A model generated the notes under the pieces. The model saw only the letters and a list, made by a program, of their open reading frames with translations, did no database searches and was not told the DNA's origin. A program made the translations under genes and the position numbers. Below are positions 1-10,171 of a stretch of DNA of 64,000 nt, in pieces (position 1 is the first letter of the stretch; each line of letters opens with the position of its first letter). Source of the DNA: Zingiber officinale (Eukaryota; Streptophyta; Magnoliopsida; Zingiberales; Zingiberaceae); NCBI RefSeq assembly GCF_018446385.1, contig NC_056000.1, positions 80,610,688 through 80,674,687 on the forward strand, given 5' to 3'.

Positions 1-397
1 TAGATCAAATAGAATCTCTCTGGTGGCGACCCTAGTCCTATAGTGATGAGGATCAAGTTCACATAAGTTGTGATAAAATTCGGAATAGAGGATAGGATTG
101 TATGCATGCCTGCAAAAGATAATGCTATCTAGTTGATAGTGTTGATTGATCTCTATGGCTTCAGGACAGAATGTTTGGTAGAATTGGAGATCTAGACAAC
201 GAGTACCTATCACCTTAAATTTTTTATTTGGAAAAGATTGTCTTAACTCCTCAGAAGAAAACCTAGGGTCCTGACTGAGATTAAGAGAGCTAGTCTCTCT
301 TTGCGCAATTGCTCTACTCTTTTCACTAAAAAAAAATAACATAATTTAGCAACATGAAAATTAATTAAGAGAGGAATAAAGGAGAGTACCGAGGCAT
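1..397 (-). CDS. Partial two-exon plant-transposon-protein-like gene, runs off left edge
   Basis: Reading on the minus strand, an ATG at 397 opens an 8-nt exon (390-397). It is followed by a 64-bp intron (326-389, GT...AG with a poly-T tract before the acceptor) and an exon open from 325 to the edge. The joined product begins MPREKSRAIAQRETSS and runs about 111 codons without a stop. The body has an aromatic, Cys-containing segment (KFKVIGTRCLDLQFYQTF, later FYHNLCELDPH). This resembles the N-terminal part of the proteins annotated in plants as putative plant transposon protein domain, which often follow a KR/S-rich start. That family match is from memory and not certain. An alternative start inside the intron (ATG at 342) would also be open, but the spliced form fits better with the TATA box about 100 bp upstream. 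Function is unknown. Confidence 0.45.
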
Positions 398-489
398 TGT
401 CGGGTGTACTTGAACCGGCGAAGAACTTCTAAGACAAGGAGGAAGATAAGGAGGAAGCGATTGAGGGATGAGACTTTTGGTTTGCCCGA

Positions 490-775
490 CTCTGTATTTA
501 TAGAGGTTGATCGGTCGACCGATCAAGGGTTCAGTCGACCGATTCCTTTAAATCATCGTCCTTTTTAACCCGAGAGCCAACGTTCGGTCGACCGATATAT
601 TAACTTCGACACAGATATAGGGTAGGTGCAGAGTAGTTGAACGGATGAGAATTTATAGGTCCGGTCGACCGATTAACTTGTTCAGTCGACCGAATAATTG
701 ATTAACATTTTAATATGATTGACGGGTTCAACAAAGATTCGGTCGACCGATAGTTTTTTTCGGTCGACGGAATCC
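490..775 (-). promoter_or_regulatory. TATA box with GGTCGACC palindrome cluster upstream of the left-edge gene
   Basis: On the minus strand a TATAAATA box (plus 494-501) lies about 100 bp upstream of the ATG at 397. Immediately upstream, copies of CGGTCGACCGAT occur at 509-524 (perfect 16-bp palindrome GATCGGTCGACCGATC), 530-546, 583-596, 660-674, 681-695, 737-752 and 758-771. Group starts at 509, 583, 660 and 737 are spaced about 76 bp. The same motif in the same place relative to a TATA box occurs in the LTR at 4,858-6,262, so this is probably an LTR-derived or element-borne promoter. Regulatory function is inferred. Confidence 0.5.
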
Positions 776-2640
776 ACCTTTTTTTAATTTAAGTTTAAGA
801 TAATTATTAAGTAGGTTTAAAATAATTTTTATTTAAGTTTAAAGATAACTCAAATAATTTTTAATTAAGTTTTAAAATAATTTTTAAATAAGTTTTAGAA
901 AATATTTGTCGATTAAGTTTTAAAATAATTTAATTAAGTTTTAGAATAATTTAATTAAGTTTTAAAATAATTTTTAATTAAGTTTTAAAATAATTTAATT
1001 AAGTTTTATAAAAATTTTTTAAATAAGGTTTAAAATAATTTTTAAGTTTAAAATAATTTTAATTAAGTTTTTTTAAAAAAAATTTAAGTTTTAAGATAAT
1101 TTAATTAAGTTTTAAATATTTTAATTAAGTTTTAAAATAATTTTTAATTAAGTTTAAAAATAATTTTTTAAATAAGTTTTAAAATAATTTAATTAAATTT
1201 TAAATAAATTTTTTAAATAAGGTTTAAAATATTTTTAAGTTTTAAATAATTTAATTAAATTTTAAATAATTAAGTTTTAAAATAATTTAATTAAGTTTTA
1301 AATAATTTTAAATTAAGTTTAAAATAATTTTTAATTAAGTTGAAAATAATTTTTAATTAAGTTTAAAAGATATTTTTCGATTAAGTTTAAAAATAATTTA
1401 ATTAAGTTTTTAAAATAATTTAATTAAGTTTTAAAATAATTTAATTAAGTTTTAAATAATTTTTTAAATAAGTTTAAAATACTTTTAAATTAAGTTTAAA
1501 ATAATTTAATTAAGTTTTAAAATAATTTTTAATTAAGTTTAAAAATAATTTTTAATTAAGTTAAAAAAATATTTTTTGATTAAGTTTTTAAAATAATTTA
1601 ATTAAGTTTTAAAATAATTTAATTAAGTTTTAAATAATTTTTAATTAAGTTTTAAATAATTTTTTAAATAAGTTTTAAAATAATTTAATTAAGTTTTAAA
1701 TAATTTAATTAAGTTTTAAAATAATTTAATGAAGTTTTAAATTAATTTAATTAAGTTTAAAAATAATTTTTAATTAAGTTTAAAAATAATTTTTAATTAA
1801 GTTTAAAAAAATATTTTTCGATTAAGTTTAAAAATAATTTAATTAAGTTTTTAAAATAATTTAATTAAGTTTTAAATAATTTTTAATTAAGTTTAAAATA
1901 ATTTTTTAAATAAGTTTTAAAATAATTTAATTAAGTTTTAAAATAATTTAATTAAGTTTTAAATAATTTAATTAAGTTTTAAATAATTTTTAATTAAGTT
2001 TAAAAAATATTTTTCGATTAAGTTTTAAAATAATTTAATTAAGTTTTAAAATAATTTAATTATGTTTTAAATAATTTTTAATTAATTTTAAAATAATTTT
2101 TTAAATAAGTTTAAAATAATTTTTAATTAAGTTTAAAATAATTTTTAATTAAGTTTAAAATATTTTAATTAAGTTTTAAAATAATTTAATTAAGTTTTAA
2201 AAATATTTTTCGATTAAGTTTTAAAATAATTTAATTAAGTTTTTAAAATAATTTAATTAAGTTTTAAAATAATTTAATTAAGTTTTAAATAATTTTTAAT
2301 TAAGTTTAAAATAATTTTTTAAATAAGTTTAAAATAATTTTTAATTAAGTTTAAAATAATTTTTAATTAAGTTTAAAATATTTTAATTAAGTTTTAAAAT
2401 AATTTAATTAAGTTTTAAAATAATTTAATTAAGTTTTAAATAATTTTTAATTAAGTTTAAAATAATTTTTTAAATAAGTTTTAAAATAATTTAATTAAGT
2501 TTTAAATAATTTAATTATGTTTTAAAATAATTTTAGTTAAATTTTAAAATAATTAAGTTTTAAAATTATTTAGATTTGAAAATTTAATTAGTTTTAAAAT
2601 TTTAATTAGGTTTGAAAATTAATAAGGATTGAAAAAGGTT
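775..2640. repeat. 1.9-kb AT-rich minisatellite array, ~21-22-bp units
   Basis: The stretch is built almost entirely from variants of AAGTTTTAAAATAATTTAATT. Units vary by one or two bases, giving 20-23-bp periods. A marker variant with TTTTTCGATTAAG or a close form recurs at about 910, 1378, 1577, 1819, 2015 and 2211. This indicates a higher-order period near 196-240 bp. There is no coding potential. It ends around 2,520-2,640 in increasingly degenerate units. By position it occupies the gag-pol spacer of element 1, where element 2 also carries AT-rich repeats. Confidence 0.9.
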
Positions 2641-3036
2641 ATTGAACCGATGTTAGATTCAAACTTAGCTTTCGGTTAATCAAGCAGATTTCCTGAGGAT
2701 AAACTTTCAGTTCATCGGCGAGGCATATGACCTTCTTGTGTATCAACGGTGGACCACTTGCTGAAGACTTTCCAAACTGTTCCCGCCCAAAAAACTTAAT
2801 ACTAAATTATGGTCTAATTAACCCATGTTTGACTGGGGTAGCTTCAGCCAGATCCATTAAGTCTAATGCACCAGGTAGAATTCCATATTCAGCCTAAGCA
2901 TGCCTTCGACAAAGTTTCCTTGACGTACTATCATCCCAATCCATTCCGATGCTATGTTGTAGGGTTTGGTAAACCTTTTTCATCTAACCATTCTAATCAG
3001 AAAATAAGCCTAATCCTAAGTGTTGAGTTTGGTTAA

Positions 3037-4683
3037 TCAAGTTGGTTGTATTATTTTTCTACTTACTCCCCCTGAGTCATAGCTTAGATAAGGTCTATCT
3101 AAGCAATGAATCTGACTCTTAGGGATTAAGTATAGGTTTGGTTCAATTGGTTTGGTTAAAAGTTTTGTTTGAACCCATGCTTGGAATTGACTTCTAACAT
3201 TTTGACTGATTAAAGATAAATATGATTTGTTCGTTTGTTTAGGGTTGTAACCAAGTCCTGATTTGTTGTACACGGCTCATTGCGATCCAAGTACCATATT
3301 TAGACACTTGGATTCCAATTCAAACCTTTCCAACGTTTTCTTGAGTCGCTCGACTTGTCCTTTCAAGTTGGAATTCTCTTCCTCAAGTTTTTCAACTTGA
3401 GTTGAGGTTCCGACTTGAACTTGGTTAGTCGAATTACTCAAGTTAACTTGTTGCTTAAGGTGGTCTATTTCCTTAAGTAACAAGTTATTTTGTTTTTCCG
3501 ATTTTGATAATTTTTTAAATAAACACTTAACTACTTTAAGCAAATTAGATTTAGAATAAATTGTTATCATATTTGGATCTTCCGATCCGCGACTTTTGTT
3601 GGACTAGATGTCGATCTCGGACTCGTACTCGTCATTAGACTCAGAGTCGGAATCTTCTTTTCTTGCCATAAATGCAAGATGGCTTGAATGTTTCGTTCGC
3701 TCCGTGTTGGATTCGTCGGAAGAAGCTTCGTCCCATGTCGCTTGAAGATCCTTCTTTCGTCTTGTCAATTTAGACCTTTCTTCCTTCCGATTCGGGCAAT
3801 CGATTTTGAAATGTCCCTTTTTGTTGCATCTGTAACAAATCACTTCTGATTTGTTTTGGGTCTGGTTGGGTGATGTCTTTTTGGCATTTCTTCTGAACTT
3901 CTTCTTCGTCAGAAGTCTCCGGACCATGTTGACTAACTCTTCTTCATTTGTTGAGTCAGAGTCTGACTCGCTTTCAGACTCAATCTTGGTTTTTGATTTT
4001 GTCTCCTTGCTTGGACCTGCATACAAAGCAACTCCTTTCTCGACATGGCTTATGTTAGATTGTTCATGTAATTCCAACTCGTGAAATAATTCATCTAACT
4101 TAAGTATTGAAAGGTCCTTAGAAACTTTGTACGCATCTACAATTGATGCCCACAAAGCATTCCTCAGAAAAGCATTCAGAGCGTACCTTATCATGTCACG
4201 GTTTTCAAGATTATGCCCGATCAGGTGGAGGTTGTTTAGGATGTCTTTTAGTCGAGCGTGTAGTTGCGAGGTCATCTCTCTGGGAAACATTTTTATGTTA
4301 AATAAATTATTTAAAAGTAAATCTCATTTGTTTACCTTGGACTCATCGGCCCCTTCGTGTAGTTTGACTAGCGAGTCCCACAGTTCTTTGGCGTTGTCGT
4401 AGGGGCCGACTCGATTCAACTCCTCCATTGTGAGCCCGCACTGAATGGTGTTGATCGCCTTGTAGTTTAGCTGTGCCTTCTTGATCATTGGGGGAGTCCA
4501 TTCCTCTAGTTCTAATGGTGTTCCGTCTTTCGCTGGGGGAGTGTAGCCTTTCAGGATCGTGAACCAGAGCTCAATGTCGGACTTCAAGTAACACTCCATT
4601 CTATTCTTCCAATAACTGAAATTCTCTCCTTTCAATAGTGGAGGTCGGACCGTGCTGTAACCTTCTTGATATGTGTTCGACAT
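3037..4683 (-). pseudogene. Element 1 gag-like polyprotein, interrupted
   Basis: Gag of SIRE/Maximus-type copia elements forms the nucleocapsid. The start at 4683 (MSNTYQEGYSTVRPPLLKG) leads the UBN2-type gag domain with FSYWKNRMECYL and KELWDSLVKLHEG. An in-frame stop near 4324 splits it. Reading resumes through TSQLHARLKDILNNL and a CCHC zinc knuckle CYRCNKKGHFKIDC (about 3,790-3,835), with Ser/Glu/Asp-rich flanks. After a stop at 3604 a coiled-coil segment follows (3277-3570, heptads such as QVEKLEEENSNLKGQVERL). Then comes a tail (3037-3273) with YNKSGLGYN and LYLIPKSQIHCLDRPY, the counterpart of the tail in element 2. At least two disruptions make this a pseudogene. Confidence 0.8.
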
Positions 4684-4842
4684 CCTTGCAAGAAAAAACT
4701 TTAAAAAAATATTTCCAAGACTTTCGTCTTGGGATTAGTAGTGCTTAAAAAATAGAAATGAGAAAAAGACTTATTCTACAACAAAAGAAAATAGTTTTAA
4801 AGAGTGCTTTGAAAATCGGTTAAGAACTTTCAGAGCTAACTT

Positions 4843-4855
4843 GGCTCTGATACCA
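4843..4855 (-). other. Primer binding site of element 1 (initiator Met tRNA)
   Basis: The minus strand reads TGGTATCAGAGCC two bases inside the LTR end. This is the standard copia primer site complementary to the 3' end of initiator methionine tRNA. It fixes the element's orientation as minus. Confidence 0.9.
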
Positions 4856-4857
4856 AT

Positions 4858-6262
4858 TGATAGATCGGATACGAGCGATAGAGGGGGGGGGTGAATATTG
4901 CTTTCTTTAAAACTTATCTTTTTCTTTTCAATCAGAATTGTGCAACGGAAAATAAGAAAGGGGACAAATTTGTTTACTTCGTTCGGAGCCTAGCTCGACT
5001 CCTACTCAAAGGCCCACGGTCCTTGACCGCTCCGATGGGCAAAACACTATAGCCCTTATTTCCGAAATCCTCGGAAAGAAGTGGATCATACATGAAATTA
5101 AGTGCAGTACAGAATAAGATATATCGACAATAGTAGTTGTAAGTCGAAGCTCGGTCGGCACTATCGGACAAAGTAGCTTGCAGAGTTGACGAAGACTTAT
5201 AGCACGAGCAGCTTGCAGAAGAGCACTTGAGTCAATCAGAAGTTCTATATGTGCCTCAGACTTCGAGCCTCCTTTTATAGGTATACTAGACATTCGGTCA
5301 ACCGATCCTCCTGTTCGGTCGACTGAACACGCTCCCTTCCTTCCTGGATGGAGTCTGACGCTGGCTCGATATTCTGCATTAATTGGTCTTTAATGGTTCG
5401 ATCGACCGATCCATCTTTTCGGTCGACCGAACAAGCTCTTTCCCTGTTCGTCGAAATCTGTCGAGATCTTTCTTTAATGTGGCTTTAATGCTGATTGGAT
5501 CGGTCGACCGATCCCTGGATTCGGTCGACCGATCTGTTTCTTTTCCTTTGCTGCTGATCAGTGCTGATGAACTGGCAGTGCTGAGTCATTAAGGTTCGGT
5601 CAACCGATCTTACTGTTTGATCGACCGATCATGCTTTGACCGAACTCTGGTCTGATCTGTTCTGAACTAATAACTGCTTTGAGTTGATCTGGTTCGGTCG
5701 ACCGATCATCCCGTTCAGTCGACCAATCGGACAGAACCTGCAAAACAGTGTTAAGCAAAACATCCTGCAAAACAGATATTAGCACAATAGTATAAAATGC
5801 ATGAGTAGTATGAAAGATAGTAGAACTGTCTTGATCTCAACTTGGAAACCTTCCCAGTTTCTTTAGTTGGATCAGCGACCTAAGGTTGTTCCCTTCGGAA
5901 ACCCGACCTCACTGTCGCTCCTCCAGTTTTTACCTCAGCCTACCTGTCAAACTTAGATCCTTTAGATCTAGTTCGGACTTTTCACTTAGCCTTGATCGGC
6001 TCCCCAAAACTTTTCTCTTGATCTTCAGTCCTTCAGACCTCTCGATCACATTGCCAAGCTTATGGTCCCCTCGACCTACTTGGACTTGCACCTGGGTTCC
6101 ACGATCAGCTAAAATTTCTCCTGCCTAGCCTCCAACTAGGTCTTTCGTGGTTGAGTAAATATCCTGCACACTCAGTCAACTTGTTAGATCATAACAAGAC
6201 TTAATTTGAACCTTTGACAACATCAAAACTTATGTTTGATTCTGGTGCAACTTGCACCAACA
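4858..6262 (-). repeat. 5' LTR of element 1
   Basis: A 1,405-bp LTR reads on the minus strand from TGTTGGTGCAAG (ending at plus 6262) to ...CTATCA (plus 4858), with TG...CA termini and the primer site adjacent. A TATA box CTATAAAAGGAGG lies on the minus strand (plus 5268-5280). Upstream of it are five paired palindromes (see separate entry). No partner LTR is in the window, so divergence cannot be measured. Confidence 0.85.
5290..5730 (-). promoter_or_regulatory. Five paired GGTCGACC palindromes upstream of the LTR TATA box
   Basis: Pairs of 14-16-bp near-palindromes with cores GGTCGACC, GGTCAACC or GATCGACC begin at 5293, 5397, 5498, 5594 and 5693. Pair members are 4-8 bp apart. Successive pairs are 104, 101, 96 and 99 bp apart. 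The most proximal pair is about 12 bp upstream of the TATA box at plus 5268-5280. This is a regular U3 array; binding of a dimeric factor is inference. Confidence 0.7.
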
Positions 6263-6531
6263 CATATAATCTAGATCGAAACAAAATGTAATTCCTAATA
6301 ACTAATACAACTTCTGCTGTATTTAATATTACAATCATGCACACACAAAAAAAATGCCCTTGACATGTCCAAGGGTCCAATCACACACAATATCTATAAG
6401 CCATAATAGTTGAAGCCTGCAACCACAGAGTTAGCACATCCTACTATTATCCTGCCTAAATTATGTATGACATGTGCATAATTAAACTGAAAACCAAACA
6501 TACAGAGGCAAACCATAGATCTGATACTAAT
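6263..6531 (-). other. Leader of copia element X with primer site
   Basis: This non-coding 269 bp lies between element 1 and the LTR of X. Next to that LTR the minus strand reads TAGTATCAGATC (plus 6518-6529), a two-mismatch version of the copia Met-tRNA primer site. It shows that X points left and that its coding region lies beyond element 1. No ORF is present. Confidence 0.6.
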
Positions 6532-8374
6532 TGTTGGTTGGTCCTAGGAAGATCGTACCGGTTTCACTGTACAAAAATTTTGTACAAGTGTCGAACCTTT
6601 CCTAAATAACCTATTGTGTTCTTTAGAAATTAAATTAGGAATCGCAAACGGAATTTAACATTATTGATTCCAAATTTAACTTATCTGTTTTTAATGGTTT
6701 AGATTCGGATCGCAAACGATGCTTAACAATATTGATCCAAATCCACCTATGTTATAAATTCAATTAAATATTAATTTCCAAAATTGGCTTCCAGGACTGC
6801 ATGGCGAGGCACTAGTCCTTCTTGGGTATGGGATCATCCACCACCGCCTAGACAAAGCCTTTTAAGGAAATCTAATATTTAATTTCCTTATATAACTTTA
6901 GGTTTAACCAAAAGGGACAATCGAATCACAAATTTGAAAAACAAAAAAACACAAACTCGAATCACAAATTCGAAACTCTAGAATCATATGTCTCTTGTGT
7001 TTGGAATTCATACAAAGAAAAACTAGCATGATGCGGAAAACAATTACTAGTTATACCTTTCTTTGTATGCAATGACCTTTTGATCTTCTGCTGTATTCCT
7101 CACCTCCTCTAGGACGTCGTGTGGGCGACGAACCTCCAAGATGAACACCACCCAAAAGCTCCTCCTTCTCTAAGTTTCGGCCATAACCACCACCAAGATA
7201 CAAAAGAGAGCAAGGGTAAAGGAAACGAGAGAGGGTCGACCACAAGAGAGAGCACAAGCAAGAGAATAAGAATTGATACATCATGAGGCCTCTCCTCCCC
7301 TTCTTTTATAATACTTGCCCAAGGCAAATAAGGAAAAAATTTTACAAAAAATTAAAATCTTCCTCTTGTTTTCATTTCCTCCTTTTTAATTTCTTTTTCT
7401 CCTCTTAATTGATTGAATGGCCAGCCCCTTGCTTGGGCACCAAGCAAGGGTGGACGACCCTTAAAAGAAGGAATAATAATCTTGTAAAAATTTTATAAGC
7501 AAAGAAGGAAAGCTCTTATAAAATTTTACAAGCTCTCTTTTAATTTCCTAATGTGGATGTTTTTAAAAAAGAAAAATTTTAAAACAAGTTTTAAGATTTA
7601 AAACTTCTCATTTAAAATTTTCTTTTTTAACATGGTTACAAAAAAGGAAAGTTTTAAATTTAAAACTCTCTTTTTAAAAACCATGTGGATGGTTAAAAAA
7701 ATAAAGTTTTAAAACTTTTAAAATTTTCTTTTAAACCATGTGACCTAATTCAAATAAGAAAAGTTTTATAATTTTAAAATCTCTCTTTTAAAACTTATAG
7801 ATATCTACAAAGAGAAGATTTTAAAAATTCAAAACACCCCTCATACTTTGAATTATGTGGCCGACGCCCTTCAAATTACTTGTGGTCGGCCCCCTTTGAG
7901 AAGGTAGTGGCCGGCCCTTGGCTTAGTCACCAAGCCGTGGGTCGACCCTTCTCTTGGACACCAAGATGGGCTTTTCATGGGTGGATATGAGGCATTAATG
8001 AGGCTACAACGGGGACCTAGAGGAGAAATTGATTTTGGCCTCCTGACGAGCTCAAGTATCCCGTGTTTGCCCCGAACACACAACTCAAGTTCATCAATAA
8101 TAACTCATTTCACTAGAGAGTTATTATTACACTACCGCACCAATCCCAAATTACATTATGGACTCCTTATCATGAGTGTGTTAATCTCCCTGTGTTTAAG
8201 ATATCGGATGTCCACTAATTAATTGTGTTACTGACAACTCATTTTAATTAATGTCTTAGTCTAAGAGTAATACCACTCAACCTTATCGTCATGTCAGATT
8301 AAGTCCACCTGCAGGGTTTAACATGACAATCCTTATGAGCTCCTCTTGGGGACATTATCAACCTAGATTACTAG
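6532..8374 (-). repeat. LTR of copia element X, 3' portion (split by element 2)
   Basis: This is the larger part of a TG...CA LTR that on the minus strand begins at 29,966 (TGTTAGAGTG) and ends at 6532 (CCAACCAACA), just before the primer site. Element 2 interrupts it at ACTAG. The reunited LTR would be about 2.4 kb. A TATA-like box sits on the minus strand at plus 7303-7312. Around 7,340-7,860 are runs of TTTTAAAA-rich sequence, and 7,860-8,080 is GC-richer. I see no credible coding region. Confidence 0.7.
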
Positions 8375-9624
8375 TGTTGGATCGAAAGCGCTAGAGGGGG
8401 GTGAATAGCGCTCGTGGCTTTCACTTTTCGTTTTGGAAATCTTACGAGTAACGCAGGGGAAATAAATAAAACAACCAACACATAAAAGACTCTAAGATTA
8501 CTTGGTTCAGAGTCTAGGGCGACTCCTACTCCAAAGCCCGTGATCGTTAATCGCTTACTGTGAGCAACAACTATATCGCGTAAAAGTTTGTACAACTGAG
8601 AATTACAATAATTGCAAATTAAAGTAAACTTATACCGACGACAGAATCTTAGAATCGCGGAGCTCCGGGTTATCAGAAACTTGTAGCAGCACTTCAGGGT
8701 GTTTTTGAGGCAGCGCGTTGTAGCTTGATCGCTTGGAAGATAATGTTCTGAGCCTCTTCCTCGAACCCCCTTTTAAACAGTGCTGGAGGCGCCTCCAAGC
8801 CTGTCCGAGGCGCCTCCAGGCCGCCGAGTCGCATGCGTGGATCAACTCTGATCTGGTCGCGCCTTATCCCACTGAAGGCACCTCCAAGCTGCTCCAAGGC
8901 GCCTCCAATGCATGGTCCAAGGTGCCTCTAGTGACCTCCGAGGCGCCTCCAGCGTCTCTGGACAGCTGGCTTCGGCTAGCACCCGAGGCGCCTCCAAGCC
9001 CCATGGAGGCGCCTCAGACACTGTTCATCTGAGGTCTAAGTTGCTTCTTTGTTCCTGCAAATTGTGTTAGTCCCAAACACAAACCCTGCAAAATAAAGTT
9101 AGCACAGAAACAATATGATAGATATACTTGACAGTCATCGGACTATCCGAGTCTGACTTCGGATTTCCAACTGGAAACCCTAGGTCGACCCGACGCCTAC
9201 TGTTCCCTCTACGGGGAACGCGTCCTCACCTACTCCAGTTAGGAGATTTACCTGATGCCAGTGCGATCCTCCAGATCGACTGGACTTTTGCTTAGCGTTC
9301 GTAGCTTCCGGACTTTCTGCTGGACTTTCGCTTCCCGGCTAGTCCAGTCTCTCACCTGGTTCGCGACACCAGGACTTTCCACCTAAGGTTACCCCCCTTA
9401 GGACTTTTGCCTGAAGCTCTCGACCTGCCAAGACTTTCCGCATAGGGTTACCATCCTCTATGACCTAGGGTTACCACCCCCTAGGGTTTTCCACCTACCT
9501 AACCGTAGGTAGGACTTTCCTGAAACACTCAATTAAGTGCATTAGATCATAAAACAACTTAACTTTGAATTCCTTTGCCATTATCAAAACAACGATCGAT
9601 CGTCAGATGCTTCCCGCATCAACA
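8375..9624 (-). repeat. 3' LTR (left) of element 2 with GGCGCC cluster
   Basis: This 1,250-bp LTR matches the one at 28216-29429 throughout, with scattered substitutions and one extra GGCGCC-type unit. TGTT...AACA termini. On the minus strand a TTTAAAAGG box (plus about 8769-8778) is preceded upstream by six or more copies of GAGGCGCCTCCA: 8784-8797, about 8807, 8896, 8940, 8984 and 9005. The first is a 14-bp perfect palindrome. The segment 9,180-9,520 holds repeated GGACTTT and GGTTACC phrases. Confidence 0.9.
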
Positions 9625-10171
9625 ATCTCCCCCTTTTTTATTATGGCAACTGAAATTCAAAGCTAAGTAAAATAGATGCATAAAGTTTAAGTAAACAAGC
9701 TTAATAGATTTTAAATACACGCATGGTTAAGCTAAAACTTAAACTTTGTCAGGCTCCCCCTTAATAAAGGCATTCTTTAAAAGTTTTCTTTATAAATTTT
9801 TGCTTTTAAATTCTGAATTTCTCTACTCTTCCCCTTTGCCATTTATCAAAAAGAATGAACACGTTTGAAAAAATTTTGACTTTTCACAAAAATTTTAGGA
9901 CAAGAGAAAAAAACTAAGTAAAGACACTTTTTTTTTTTAAAGCGATCAAATCGCTAAGTGAAATAGTTTGAGTTCGAAGTTAGTTTTCTAAAGCTTTATC
10001 AATTAATTTTGTTAGAGAAAGATTTTTCTTTTGTAGGATAGCAAAAGCAACTTTAGTTTTAAGCACTTTAGTCAATATTTTGAAACATTAGGATTTTAAT
10101 AAGGGACAAAGTATTTTGGTAACACTTGGCTTTTTATAACATTCTTTAGCTAAGTGAAACCAAGGTCTAAA
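9625..10171 (-). other. Element 2 3' spacer with polypurine tract
   Basis: The minus strand reads AAAAAAAGGGGGAGA (plus 9627-9640) directly against the LTR, the primer for plus-strand DNA synthesis. The rest, to the solo LTR at 10,172, is AT-rich and non-coding. It continues at 14,591-15,388, which is also non-coding. Confidence 0.75.

Larger units (their letters stand above)
2640..6262 (-). mobile_element. Element 1: SIRE-like Ty1/copia retrotransposon, partial
   Basis: The element reads on the minus strand: 5' LTR 6262-4858, tRNA-iMet primer site, leader 4842-4684, broken gag 4683-3037, and a non-coding gag-pol spacer 3036-2640. The spacer matches in order and wording the one at 18,860-19,290 in element 2. 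The AT array follows. No protease, integrase or reverse transcriptase and no second LTR are in the window; the expected pol position is occupied by the array and then the unrelated left-edge gene. Its right boundary sits inside the leader of element X. The candidate TSD on that side is CATAT (6263-6267), with its partner off the left edge. Confidence 0.7.

Noticed and set aside
352-780. The missing second LTR of element 1
   Set aside because: It shares the GGTCGACC motif, but sequence downstream of its TATA box differs from 4,858-5,268 and no LTR terminus is present.
775-2640. CRISPR-like array
   Set aside because: No unique spacers; units are contiguous AT-rich variants in plant DNA.
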